Notes under the pieces: model-generated
Seen by the model: only the letters and a program-made list of their open reading frames with translations
Told to the model about the DNA's origin: nothing
Database searches by the model: none
Shown here: positions 17,641 to 25,398 of the stretch, piece by piece
How positions within the stretch are numbered: the first letter of the stretch is position 1
How the letters are laid out: every line of letters begins with the position of its first letter
Made by a program: the position numbers and the translations under genes
NCBI RefSeq assembly: GCF_039533685.1
Contig: NZ_BAAATZ010000021.1
Location: 124,001 to 188,000, forward strand
Length of the DNA: 64,000 nt
Direction: 5' to 3'
DNA from: Actinocorallia aurantiaca
Lineage (GTDB): Bacteria > Actinomycetota > Actinomycetes > Streptosporangiales > Streptosporangiaceae

Positions 17641-18690
17641 TCAGACGTCGGCCGCGAGCTCCTTGATGCGCTCGATCAGCGCGAGCTTGGACTTGTGGTC
17701 GGCGGCGATCGGGGTGATGTTCAGGGTGGTGACGCCGACCTCCTTGAAGGCGGCCAGGCGCTCCTTGACCCAGGACTCGGGGCCGATGAGGGACATGTTG
17801 CGGACGAGCTCGGCGGGGACCTTCTCGGCGGCCTCGTTCTTCTTGCCGGCCAGGTAGAGGTCCTGGATCTCCTCCGCCTCCTTCTCCCAGCCGTAGCGGC
17901 GGCAGAGGGAGTTGTAGAAGTTCTTGCCCTTGGCGCCCATGCCGCCGATGTAGAGCGCGGCCATGGGGCGGCCGAAGTCGAGGTAGCCCTCGACGTCCTC
18001 GCCGATGGCCAGCGGGGCCTGGGCGACGATGTCCAGGGTGCCCAGGGAGGGGTCGCGCTTCTCCGCGCCCTTGCGCAGGGCCTCGCCCCACACGTCCCCG
18101 GCCTTCTCGGGCAGGAAGAAGATCGGCTGCCAGCCGTTGGCGATCTCGGCGGTCAGCTGGACGTTCTTCTCGCCGATCGCCGCGATCTGGATCGGGATGT
18201 CGGGGCGCACCGGGTGGTTGATGATCTTCAGGGCCTTGCCGAGGCCGGTGCCCTTGGCCGGGTCGAGCGGCAGCTCGTAGTGCTTGCCGTGGTGCTCCAG
18301 CGGGGCCTCGCGCTTCCAGACCTTGCGGCAGATCTCGATGACCTCGCGGGTGCGGCCCAGCGGTGCGTGGTAGGGCACGCCGTGGAAGCCCTCGATCACC
18401 TGCGGGCCTGACGCGCCGATGCCCAGGGTGAAGCGGCCGTCGGACACGTAGTCGATGCCCGCGGCGGTCATCGCCATCAGGGTCGGCGTGCGGGAGTAGA
18501 TGTTGAGAATGCCCGAGGCGATCTCCAGCCGCTCGGTCTTGGCGGCGATGTAGCCCAGCTGGCTGACGCCGTCGAAGCTGTAGGCCTCGGCGACGTAGAC
18601 GATGTCCAGTCCGGCCTTCTCGTACTCGACCAGCTCGGCGACGCTCTCCTTGAAGCCGCCGGCGTAGCCCAGAGGCATTCCGATCCGCAT
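17641..18690 (-). CDS. LLM class F420-dependent oxidoreductase
   Basis: 349-residue TIM-barrel protein of the luciferase-like monooxygenase family, of the type that uses coenzyme F420 in actinomycetes. Features: N-terminal strand MRIGMPLGYAGGF, VYVAEAYSFDGVSQLGYIAAKT, SGILNIYSRTP, then LGIGASGPQVIEGFHGVP, the last matching F420-dependent subfamilies. Some relatives carry an inserted domain near residues 200-250. Substrate unknown. ATG 18690 has GGAG seven bases upstream. It is single, with its own terminator and a 27-bp palindrome about 40 bases in front, so it seems separately controlled from the neighbouring enoyl-CoA gene. Confidence 0.88.
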   Translation of the reverse strand: MRIGMPLGYAGGFKESVAELVEYEKAGLDIVYVAEAYSFDGVSQLGYIAAKTERLEIASGILNIYSRTPTLMAMTAAGIDYVSDGRFTLGIGASGPQVIEGFHGVPYHAPLGRTREVIEICRKVWKREAPLEHHGKHYELPLDPAKGTGLGKALKIINHPVRPDIPIQIAAIGEKNVQLTAEIANGWQPIFFLPEKAGDVWGEALRKGAEKRDPSLGTLDIVAQAPLAIGEDVEGYLDFGRPMAALYIGGMGAKGKNFYNSLCRRYGWEKEAEEIQDLYLAGKKNEAAEKVPAELVRNMSLIGPESWVKERLAAFKEVGVTTLNITPIAADHKSKLALIERIKELAADV

Positions 18691-18703
18691 GTGTTCCGCT
18701 CCT

Positions 18704-18757
18704 CGTCAGTGGGGTCGTCAGTGGGGGTCAGGCATACCGAATCCGGTTCAGTATGCC
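18704..18757 (-). promoter_or_regulatory. Operator region of LLM gene: 27-bp palindrome plus tandem 11-mers
   Basis: GGCATAC (18731-18737) and GTATGCC (18751-18757) are perfect inverted arms; inside them GAA and TTC also pair, giving an imperfect 27-bp palindrome typical of a dimeric regulator. Between it and the ATG lie two direct copies of CGTCAGTGGGG at 18704-18714 and 18716-18726 (plus-strand reading). No dedicated regulator gene is adjacent except the TetR at 19759. Confidence 0.6.
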
Positions 18758-18771
18758 AATCGTCAGATTCT

Positions 18772-19443
18772 TCAGGGCGACCGGAGGGTGGACTCGCCGG
18801 AAAGCGCCTGGATGGCGGGCCTGTACATGGTGCGGCGGATCGCGCCGAACGTCCTGCCGTCCTTGCCCGCCAGCGCCGCGGCCAGCTCGATCGCCGACCG
18901 CACCACCTCGTCCTCGGGCACCGCCCGCCGCGCGATCCCCGCCTCGACCGCCTCGGGACCGGTGTAGCGGCGGCCCGTCAGCATCGTCTCGTGCGCGGTC
19001 TCGGTCGACAGCTTGGCCTGAACCAGCGCGGCCATCCCCGGGGTGAACGGGATGTTGATGTCCACCTCCGGGAGGCAGAACCAGCCCCGGTCCTCGCGCA
19101 TCACGGTGAAGTCGTGGCTGAGGGCGAGCATGCCGCCGCCGGCGAACGCGTGGCCGTTGACCGCCGCGACGGAGGGGAGGTTCTGCTTGAGGAACCGCGA
19201 GTACAGGGCGTGGATCTCCCCCACGTACCAGTTGCTCTTCTCCCCGTTGGCGTTCAGCCAGTCCAGGTCCAGGCCGTTGGAGTAGAACTTGCCCTCGCCG
19301 GTGGTGACCAGCGCCCGGGCCTCGCCCTCGATCTCGTCCAGCGCCTTCTCCACGCCCTGGAGGAATTCGGGCGAGAAGCGGTTCTCCCCGTTCTGGAAGC
19401 GCAGGACGAAGACCCCGGACCCGGCGTTCTCAATTTTGATCAT
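18772..19443 (-). CDS. Enoyl-CoA hydratase/isomerase family protein
   Basis: Crotonase-fold protein of 223 residues acting on acyl-CoA. The oxyanion-hole segments are present: GEGKFYSNGLDLDWL and HAFAGGGMLALSHDF. The FYSNGLDL string resembles the short delta3,delta2-enoyl-CoA isomerases (ECI type) more than classic hydratases, and the usual hydratase Glu pair is not obvious, so isomerase activity is the better guess. ATG 19443 is chosen: GGAG lies five bases upstream, and the frame's extension to 19551 would run through non-coding-looking sequence. It is divergent from a TetR gene; two palindromes of the same type as the TetR operator lie 122-185 bases upstream. Confidence 0.87.
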   Translation of the reverse strand: MIKIENAGSGVFVLRFQNGENRFSPEFLQGVEKALDEIEGEARALVTTGEGKFYSNGLDLDWLNANGEKSNWYVGEIHALYSRFLKQNLPSVAAVNGHAFAGGGMLALSHDFTVMREDRGWFCLPEVDINIPFTPGMAALVQAKLSTETAHETMLTGRRYTGPEAVEAGIARRAVPEDEVVRSAIELAAALAGKDGRTFGAIRRTMYRPAIQALSGESTLRSP

Positions 19444-19564
19444 CATTTCTCCGGCTGGAAGATCGTGCGGTTTGCTGCGGCCGACGTGGATCGTCGTACC
19501 CTCGCAGACCGGATTGCCCGCGTCGAGACCGCTCCCCGTCGCGGCGCCCACGGCCTCCCCTCGG

Positions 19565-19580
19565 TATGACGGCTGTCATA
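19565..19580. promoter_or_regulatory. TetR-type operator 1
   Basis: TATGACGGCTGTCATA, a perfect 6-bp inverted repeat with a four-base centre. It lies 122 bases upstream of the enoyl-CoA gene and matches the two other sites in this spacer. Confidence 0.8.
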
Positions 19581-19612
19581 GCGAGGGTGCTCAACACCGC
19601 GAACCACGTCAA

Positions 19613-19628
19613 TATGACGAATGTCATA
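19613..19628. promoter_or_regulatory. TetR-type operator 2
   Basis: TATGACGAATGTCATA, same arms as site 1, 48 bases away from it. The rest of the 315-base spacer (19444-19758) shows no further gene. Confidence 0.8.
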
Positions 19629-19734
19629 ACCGTGGGGCTTCGGGAGTCCCGCCAGGCCGCAGGCGTGCCGGAGGCGTCCGCGGGGCGGAGGAGAGCCATG
19701 GCCGTGCACTTTCTTCCAGGTGGGGCACATTAGG

Positions 19735-19750
19735 TATGATGTCCGTCATA
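19735..19750. promoter_or_regulatory. TetR-type operator 3, at the tetR start
   Basis: TATGATGTCCGTCATA (arms extend to GTATGA/TCATAC at 19734-19751) ends nine bases before the tetR GTG. Binding here would block tetR expression, the usual autoregulation. Confidence 0.82.
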
Positions 19751-19758
19751 CTGGGGGC

Positions 19759-20331
19759 GTGAGTGCCAAGGAGCGCATGGTGCGCAGCGCCGCGTACCTC
19801 TTCAGGGAGCGCGGCTACAGCGGAACGGGCTTCCGGGACGTGATCGCCCACAGCGGCGCCCCGCGCGGTTCGATCTACCACCACTTCCCCGGCGGCAAGG
19901 TCCAGCTCGCCGTCGAGGCCGTGCGCTACGCCGGGGACTTCGTCGCGGCGGGCACCGAGTCGACCATCAGGGAGGGCGACCCCGTCGCCGCCGTGCACGC
20001 CTTCGTCGGCTGGTGGCGCCGCGTCCTGACCAAGAGCGAGTTCCAGGCGGGCTGCCCCATCGCCGCGGTCACCGTCGAGTCCCACGAGGAGGCCCCGCAG
20101 CTCGCCGAGGCCGCCGCCGCGGCCTTCGCCCGCTGGAAGGAGGCCCTGGCCACCGGCCTCATGGCCGGCGGCTGCTCCCCCGAGCGCGCGGCCGGCGTCT
20201 CCACCCTCATCGTCGCCGCCGTCGAGGGCGCCACCATCCTCTGCCGGGCCGCCCACGACACCAGCGCCCTCGACCAAGTGGCCGTGGAACTCGAACTCGT
20301 CGTGGAGAGCGCCCTCAAAGCACCCGGGTGA
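19759..20331 (+). CDS. TetR family transcriptional regulator (LmrA/YxaF-like)
   Basis: 190-residue one-component repressor. The N-terminal helix-turn-helix spans about residues 8-50 (AAYLFRERGYSGTGFRDVIAH and APRGSIYHHFPGGK regions). The ligand domain includes FQAGCPIAAVTVE, characteristic of the LmrA/YxaF-like C-terminal family. GTG 19759 is preferred: GGGGG precedes it, and upstream codons would read through operator 3. The gene is divergent from the enoyl-CoA hydratase/isomerase gene, and three similar palindromes occupy the spacer, so it probably represses both genes and is released by an acyl-CoA or small hydrophobic ligand. Ligand identity is inference. Confidence 0.9.
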   Translation: MSAKERMVRSAAYLFRERGYSGTGFRDVIAHSGAPRGSIYHHFPGGKVQLAVEAVRYAGDFVAAGTESTIREGDPVAAVHAFVGWWRRVLTKSEFQAGCPIAAVTVESHEEAPQLAEAAAAAFARWKEALATGLMAGGCSPERAAGVSTLIVAAVEGATILCRAAHDTSALDQVAVELELVVESALKAPG

Positions 20332-20337
20332 GCGGCC

Positions 20338-20709
20338 TCAGGGCTCCTCGCCGCCCGGCTCCCCCGCCTCCCGCAACCGGGCGATCCTGCGCTGCCGCAC
20401 CGCCAGGAACAACGGGAACGCGACGCTGACCGCCAGGACCCCCGAGAGCACGAAGTACACCCACAGGTGCCGGATGCCCAGCCTCCGGGCCTCCACCGCC
20501 ATCAGCACCCACGCCGCCACCGCCATGAGGAGCACGTCGTTGGTGATGGACGCCGCCGCCGCGTTGGCGTAGCAGGCCTCGATGAACCCGACGAGCCCGC
20601 CGTTGTCCTCCTGGAGGAAGAAGCGGATGTTCTGCGACCAGGTGGCGATCAGCGCGCCGATCGCCACCAGCACGTAGAGCCTGACGAGCAGGCGGTCCCG
20701 GGACTGCAC
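20338..20709 (-). CDS. DUF2834 domain membrane protein
   Basis: 123-residue protein with three predicted membrane helices: about residues 10-26, 55-72 and 83-101. The pattern RLYVLVAIGALI, FIEACYANAAAASITNDVL and VEARRLGIRHLWVYFVL matches the DUF2834 family, whose function is unknown. I start at GTG 20709, which has GGAGG six bases upstream; the frame can be opened to GTG 20736, but those codons overlap a perfect palindrome and lack a ribosome site. It is convergent with tetR, with six bases between stops and no hairpin. Confidence 0.85.
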   Translation of the reverse strand: MQSRDRLLVRLYVLVAIGALIATWSQNIRFFLQEDNGGLVGFIEACYANAAAASITNDVLLMAVAAWVLMAVEARRLGIRHLWVYFVLSGVLAVSVAFPLFLAVRQRRIARLREAGEPGGEEP

Positions 20710-20724
20710 GGCGGACCTCCGGAG

Positions 20725-20740
20725 GTAAGTTTTCACTTAC
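20725..20740. promoter_or_regulatory. Palindromic operator upstream of DUF2834 gene
   Basis: GTAAGTTTTCACTTAC: perfect 6-bp arms around TTTC, 16 bases upstream of the chosen GTG. It differs in sequence from the TATGAC sites, so a different TetR/MarR-type regulator is expected. Confidence 0.65.
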
Positions 20741-20790
20741 CCGGCAGCCTCCCACAGAACCCCAGAAAACCCCAGGGGCCGGGGGTGCGG

Positions 20791-21222
20791 CTACTCCAGC
20801 TCCGACAGGGCCCGGAGAGCCAGGACGTAGGAGCGGAGGCCGAAGCCCGCGATGGTGCCGGTGGCGACCGACGCCACCACCGAGGTGTGGCGGAACTCCT
20901 CGCGGGCGGCCGGATTGGAGATGTGCACCTCGATCAGCGGGGCCGTGCGCTGGGCCAGTGCGTCGTGCAGGGCGTAGGAGTAGTGGGTGAAGGCCGCGGG
21001 GTTGAGCACGACCGGGGTGCGCTCGTCGGCGGCCCGGTGCACCCAGCCGACCAGCTCGGCCTCGTCGTTCGTCTGGCGGACCTCCACGTCCAGGCCCAGC
21101 TCCAGGCCGGTCTCGCGGCAGAGCCGCACCAGGTCGTCGAAGGTGTCGGCGCCGTAGATCTCCGGCTCCCGGGTGCCCAGCCTGCGGAGGTTGGGGCCGT
21201 TGAGGACGAGTACCTTCTTCAC
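20791..21222 (-). CDS. aroQ: 3-dehydroquinate dehydratase, type II
   Basis: 143-residue dodecameric enzyme converting 3-dehydroquinate to 3-dehydroshikimate. Motifs: VLVLNGPNLRRLGTREPEIYG at the N-terminus (the catalytic Tyr is in EIYG and the Arg in TREP), VVLNPAAFTHYSYAL, and IEVHISNPAAREEFRHTSVV with the catalytic His in EVHISNP. NLRRLG replaces the more common NLNLLG. GTG 21222 overlaps the aroB stop (GTGA). It is the last gene of aroC-aroK-aroB-aroQ. Confidence 0.96.
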   Translation of the reverse strand: MKKVLVLNGPNLRRLGTREPEIYGADTFDDLVRLCRETGLELGLDVEVRQTNDEAELVGWVHRAADERTPVVLNPAAFTHYSYALHDALAQRTAPLIEVHISNPAAREEFRHTSVVASVATGTIAGFGLRSYVLALRALSELE

Positions 21223-22298
21223 CGGGCCACCTCGGCGTAGGCGGAGCGCAGCAGCTCCTCCGAGGGACCGGCGAGGCGGCCGCAGGAGGCCAGCTCGTCC
21301 AGGACGACGAAGCGCAGCGTGGCGCCGCGGGTCTTCTTGTCCACGTTCATGGTCGCGCGCAGCTCGTCCCAGGCCTCGGCCCGGTAGGAGACGGGCAGGC
21401 CCACGGAGGAGAACACCGCGCGGTGGCGCTCCACGAGCTTGTCGTCGATGCGGCCGTCGAGGCGGGCGAGCTCCGCGGCGAAGACGCAGCCGATGGAGAC
21501 GGCGTGGCCGTGGCGGAACCGGTAGTCCTCGCTCTTCTCGATGGCGTGGGCGAGGGTGTGGCCGTAGTTGAGGATCTCGCGCAGGCCCGACTCCTTCAGG
21601 TCGGCGCCGACCACGTCGGCCTTGACCTGGATCGCGCGCTCCACCAGCTCGCGGGTGTGCGGCCCGTCGGGGCGGGCGGCGCCCTCGGGGTCGGCCTCGA
21701 CGAGCTCGAGGATGCGCGGATCGCGGATGAAACCCGCCTTGATCGTCTCGGCGAGGCCGGAGATGTAGTCCTCGTGCGGCACCGTCATCAGCGTGGCGAG
21801 GTCGCACAGCACCCCGGCGGGCGGCGCGAACGCGCCCACGAGGTTCTTGCCCTCGGCGATGTTGATGCCGGTCTTGCCGCCGACCGCCGCGTCGACCATG
21901 GCCAGCAGCGTGGTCGGCACCAGCACGCAGCGCACCCCGCGCAGCCAGGACGCCGCGGCGAACCCGGCCAGGTCGGTGGTGGCGCCGCCGCCGACGCCGA
22001 CGACGGCGTCCGAGCGGGTGACGCCCAGTTCGGCGAAGCGCGACCACAGGCCGGCCAGCACCGAGACGTTCTTGGCGGCCTCGCCGTCGGGCACCGGCAC
22101 CAGGTGCGCCAGGTACCCGGCCTGCTCCAGCGCCCCGGCCACGGGCCTGGCGATCTCCGGCAGGTTCTCGGAGTACACCACCGCGACCGTGCGGGCCCGC
22201 TCGCCCACCAGGGCGGGCAGCTCCGCCAGGACCCCGGTGCCGATCACCACGTCGTAGGGGTCGTCGCCGTGCACGGTGATCCGGGCGGCCTCGCTCAT
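21219..22298 (-). CDS. aroB: 3-dehydroquinate synthase
   Basis: NAD- and Zn-dependent cyclase of 359 residues, second step of the shikimate pathway. The NAD loop appears as VVGVGGGATTDLAGFAAASW (near residue 100), followed by PTTLLAMVDAAVGGKTGIN, the family signature, and LNYGHTLAHAIE with metal-binding His. ATG 22298 shares one base with the aroK stop (TGATG). No fusion to other shikimate enzymes is present. Confidence 0.97.
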   Translation of the reverse strand: MSEAARITVHGDDPYDVVIGTGVLAELPALVGERARTVAVVYSENLPEIARPVAGALEQAGYLAHLVPVPDGEAAKNVSVLAGLWSRFAELGVTRSDAVVGVGGGATTDLAGFAAASWLRGVRCVLVPTTLLAMVDAAVGGKTGINIAEGKNLVGAFAPPAGVLCDLATLMTVPHEDYISGLAETIKAGFIRDPRILELVEADPEGAARPDGPHTRELVERAIQVKADVVGADLKESGLREILNYGHTLAHAIEKSEDYRFRHGHAVSIGCVFAAELARLDGRIDDKLVERHRAVFSSVGLPVSYRAEAWDELRATMNVDKKTRGATLRFVVLDELASCGRLAGPSEELLRSAYAEVAR

Positions 22299-22825
22299 CA
22301 GGTCTCCTCAGCCGGTTCGTCCGGCTCCGCCAGCGCCGCCGCCAGTTCGGCGACGACCTCCTCCTCGGACCTGTCGGTGGTCACCACGGTGATCTTCGCC
22401 AGCCGCTGGTAGATCGGCAGCCGGTCCTCCAGCAGCTTGCGCAGCTGGGAGCGCGGGTTGAACACCAGCAGCGGACGCGCGGAGGCCAGCCCCACCCGCT
22501 TGACCGCCTCGCCGAGCGAGACCTCCAGGTAGACGACCCGGTGGGCGGCCAGCAGCTCCTGGGTCTCCTCGGCGAGGATCGCGCCGCCGCCCAGCGCCAG
22601 GACGCCCTCGGAGGCGGCCAGCGCCTCGCGCACCGCCTCGCGCTCCAGGGCGCGGAAGTGCTGCTCGCCCTCCTCGAGGAAGATGTCGCCGATCGGCTTG
22701 CCGGCCTTCAGCTCGACGTCGGCGTCGGTGTCGCGGAACTCCACGCCGAGCACCTCGGCCAGCAGCGTGCCGATGGTCGACTTGCCGCTGCCCGGCGGGC
22801 CGACCAGCACCGCGCGGGGGCTCAT
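22298..22825 (-). CDS. aroK: Shikimate kinase
   Basis: 175-residue nucleotide kinase that phosphorylates shikimate. The P-loop is VGPPGSGKSTIG (residues 8-19), followed by DTDADVE with the shikimate-binding Asp, ALGGGAIL, and the lid Arg in ARPLL. ATG 22825 overlaps the aroC stop as ATGA. The tight overlaps on both sides show a single operon with aroC and aroB. Confidence 0.96.
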   Translation of the reverse strand: MSPRAVLVGPPGSGKSTIGTLLAEVLGVEFRDTDADVELKAGKPIGDIFLEEGEQHFRALEREAVREALAASEGVLALGGGAILAEETQELLAAHRVVYLEVSLGEAVKRVGLASARPLLVFNPRSQLRKLLEDRLPIYQRLAKITVVTTDRSEEEVVAELAAALAEPDEPAEET

Positions 22826-24003
22826 TTGACCACCAGCGACTGCAGGTAGGCGCGGGCGTTGCGGGCGGTCTCCTCGACGCTGTCGCCGCCGAACTTCTCC
22901 AGCACGGCGTCGGCCAGCACCAGCGCGACCATCGCCTCGGCGACGACGCCGGCGGCGGGCACCGCGGTGACGTCGCTGCGCTGGTTGATCGCCTTGGCGG
23001 GCTCGCCGGTGGTCACGTCGATGGTGTCGAGCTGGCGCGGCACGGTGGAGATCGGCTTCATCGCGGCGCGGACCCGCAGGATCTCGCCGTTGGTCATGCC
23101 GCCCTCGACGCCGCCGGCCCGGTTGGTGCGCCGCCGCACGCCCTCGGGCGTGTTGTCGATCTCGTCGTGGGCGAGGCTGCCGGGCCTGCGGGCGGTCTCG
23201 AACCCGTCGCCGACCGCGACGCCCTTGATCGCCTGGATGCCCATGAGGATCCCGGCCAGCCGGGAGTCCAGCCGCCTGTCCCAGTGCACGTAGCTGCCCA
23301 GGCCCGGCGGCAGCCCATAGGCCAGCACCTCGACCACGCCGCCGAGGGTGTCGCCGGCCCTCTTCAGCTCGTCGACGTGCGCGACCATCGCCGCGTCCGT
23401 CTCGGCGTGGAAGCAGCGGGCGGGGCTGGCGTCGATCGCCTCGAGGTCCCCGGGACCGGGCAGCGGCGCGTCGGCCGGCACCTCGATCTCGCCCAGCGAC
23501 ACCACGTGGCTGAACACCTCGACGCCCACGGCCTGGCGCAGGAACGCCCTGGCGACCTCGCCGAGCGCGACGCGGGCCGCGGTCTCCCGGGCGCTGGCGC
23601 GCTCCAGGACCGGGCGGGCGTCGTCGAAACCGTACTTCTGGATGCCCGCCAGATCGGCGTGGCCGGGCCGGGGCCGCGACAGCGGGGCGTTGCGCGCCTG
23701 GGCGGCCAGCGTCTCCGGGTCCACCGGGTCGGCGGCCATGACCGTCTCCCACTTGGGCCACTCGGAGTTGCCGACCTCGATCGCGACCGGGCCGCCGAGG
23801 GTCGATCCGTGCCGGATCCCCCCGACGATCGTGACCTTGTCCTGCTCGAACTTCATCCGGGCCCCGCGGCCGTGGCCCAGCCTGCGGCGGCGCAGGCCCT
23901 CGGCGATGTCGGCGGACGTGACCCGCACTCCGGCGGGCATGCCCTCCACGATCGCGACGAGGGCGGGGCCGTGTGACTCCCCGGCGGTCAACCAGCGCAA
24001 CAT
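22822..24003 (-). CDS. aroC: Chorismate synthase
   Basis: 393-residue FMN-dependent enzyme that converts EPSP to chorismate. Signatures: GESHGPALVAIVEGMPAG at the N-terminus, RRRLGHGRGARM, RPGHADLAGIQKY and GGMTNGEILRVRAAMKPIST. ATG 24003 gives the conserved MLRWLTAGESHG start, with AGGTGGAAG about ten bases upstream. It is the first gene of the aro operon; a 62-base gap separates it from the prepilin-peptidase-like gene upstream. Confidence 0.97.
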   Translation of the reverse strand: MLRWLTAGESHGPALVAIVEGMPAGVRVTSADIAEGLRRRRLGHGRGARMKFEQDKVTIVGGIRHGSTLGGPVAIEVGNSEWPKWETVMAADPVDPETLAAQARNAPLSRPRPGHADLAGIQKYGFDDARPVLERASARETAARVALGEVARAFLRQAVGVEVFSHVVSLGEIEVPADAPLPGPGDLEAIDASPARCFHAETDAAMVAHVDELKRAGDTLGGVVEVLAYGLPPGLGSYVHWDRRLDSRLAGILMGIQAIKGVAVGDGFETARRPGSLAHDEIDNTPEGVRRRTNRAGGVEGGMTNGEILRVRAAMKPISTVPRQLDTIDVTTGEPAKAINQRSDVTAVPAAGVVAEAMVALVLADAVLEKFGGDSVEETARNARAYLQSLVVK

Positions 24004-24065
24004 GCCGGTAATTCTTCCACCTCGCGGCCACCGCCCGTACACCGCGTCCGGAACGTGAGACGGGT

Positions 24066-24647
24066 TCAGCCGTGCAGCAGCACCGCGATCAGCGTCCCGG
24101 CCAGCATGAACGGCCCGAACGGGAAGGACGATCCGCGCCCGGCCCGCCGGGTGACGAGCAGCGCGGCGCCCCACAGGCCGCCCAGCACGTGGATCGCCAC
24201 GATCCCGGTGACGAACGCCTCCAGGCCGAGCCAGCCCAGCACCAGGCCGAGCGACGGCGCCAGCTTCACGTCCCCCAGGCCGATCTGGGACGGCGCGGCG
24301 AACCACAGCAGCCCGTAGACCAGCAGCAGCGCGCCCATCCCGTACAGCGCGCCCCGGAACGTGCCCGGGGCGCCGTCGTCGGGTCCCAGGAGCGCGGCCG
24401 CCCCGAGCAGGACGGCCAGGGCGGGAGGGAGCGGCAGCGTCAGCGGGTCGGGCAGCCGCAGCAGCTCGGCGTCGATGAAGGCCAGGAGCGTCCCGGCCAG
24501 GCCGAGGACGGCGAAGGCCGCCAGATCGGGGCGGGGTCCGAGCCGCCAGGCCAGCAGGGCCAGCACGGCTGCCGTGACCAGGGCTACCGGGGCGGGCCGC
24601 CGCCGGACGGGGTCGAACCAGGGATCCCGGGGGGAGGTCTGGGTCAC
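24066..24647 (-). CDS. Prepilin peptidase-like aspartic protease (A24 family)
   Basis: 193-residue polytopic protein with about six membrane helices. The two catalytic aspartates of the A24 family are visible in FIDAELLRLPD and GLGDVKLAP. It lacks the N-terminal methyltransferase/cysteine domain of full-length PilD/GspO, as do many small actinobacterial versions. GTG 24647 (VTQTSPRDPWF) is preferred; the frame is open to 24821 but that part is Arg/Ser-rich and unlike a family N-terminus. It may process type IVb or Tad pilins encoded elsewhere. Expression is likely with the upstream SseB-like gene ten bases away. Confidence 0.85.
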   Translation of the reverse strand: MTQTSPRDPWFDPVRRRPAPVALVTAAVLALLAWRLGPRPDLAAFAVLGLAGTLLAFIDAELLRLPDPLTLPLPPALAVLLGAAALLGPDDGAPGTFRGALYGMGALLLVYGLLWFAAPSQIGLGDVKLAPSLGLVLGWLGLEAFVTGIVAIHVLGGLWGAALLVTRRAGRGSSFPFGPFMLAGTLIAVLLHG

Positions 24648-24657
24648 CCGGGTGACC

Positions 24658-25347
24658 CTACCGGCGGGAGACCGCCAGTTCGACGCCTCCGACGATCCTG
24701 CCGCGCAGCACGTCGGCGAGCCTGTCGCCGACCCGCCGGACGGCGGCCTCCTCGTCCGCGCCGGGCTCCACGGTGAAGCGGACGGACAGCTCGGCGCCCT
24801 CGCCCGGGCCGACCCTGACACCGGTGACCCCGGCCTCCAGGCCGAACGCGGCCTCGATCGCGGCGAGCACCTCGGGGTCCTGGTGCGGCGGGGGCACCGG
24901 ACGCCCCTCGGCCAGCAGGTGGAGGCGCACCCCGTCCACCGCGAACGGGATCGGCCCGGCGATGTCCAGGACCAGGGCCTCGGCCCCCTCGTCGAGCGCG
25001 GTCCGGCAGGCGTCGGCGGCGCGGACCGGCACCGGGCGGGCGTCCGGGCGCCACAGCTGGAGGGTCTTCAGCGAGGTGAAGCCGAGCACCCCGCGGCGGC
25101 CGTCCGCCCCCGTGATGGTCGGCAGCGCCATGTCGCTCTCCTTCTCCCGGCGCATCCCGTCGACGGTCTCCTCGGAGGTGAGGACGGCGACGATGGGGAC
25201 CAGGACCCTGCTGCGGGACAGCGCGCCGAGTACGGCGTGCTCGCCTCCCTGGCCCGCGGCGTACGCGGTGAGCGCGGCGACCAGGGAGGCGTCGGCGCTC
25301 CCGTCGTCGTCGGGGAACTGGGGCTTGATGAGAGAGGGTCCGGACAC
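24658..25347 (-). CDS. SseB family protein
   Basis: 229-residue soluble protein with the SseB N-terminal fold: LVAALTAYAAGQGGEHAVLGALSRSRVLVPIVAV followed by DMALPTITGADGRRGVLGFTSLKTLQLW and VLDIAGPIPFAVDG, here quoted by region. The C-terminal third (about 150-229) contains alternating strands and helices. SseB-like proteins are common in Actinobacteria; their role is undefined. GTG 25347 is the start. It sits between an aminotransferase gene (51-base gap) and the prepilin peptidase-like gene. Confidence 0.8.
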   Translation of the reverse strand: MSGPSLIKPQFPDDDGSADASLVAALTAYAAGQGGEHAVLGALSRSRVLVPIVAVLTSEETVDGMRREKESDMALPTITGADGRRGVLGFTSLKTLQLWRPDARPVPVRAADACRTALDEGAEALVLDIAGPIPFAVDGVRLHLLAEGRPVPPPHQDPEVLAAIEAAFGLEAGVTGVRVGPGEGAELSVRFTVEPGADEEAAVRRVGDRLADVLRGRIVGGVELAVSRR

Positions 25348-25398
25348 GTCACGAAGGGTATAACCATCCTCCGCCGCGCCGAAGCCGGTTCCCGCGCG

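Noticed and set aside
17641..20740. Genomic island from a mobile element
   Set aside because: No integrase, transposase, tRNA target or terminal repeats; codon use and GC look like the neighbours, so only a synteny question remains.
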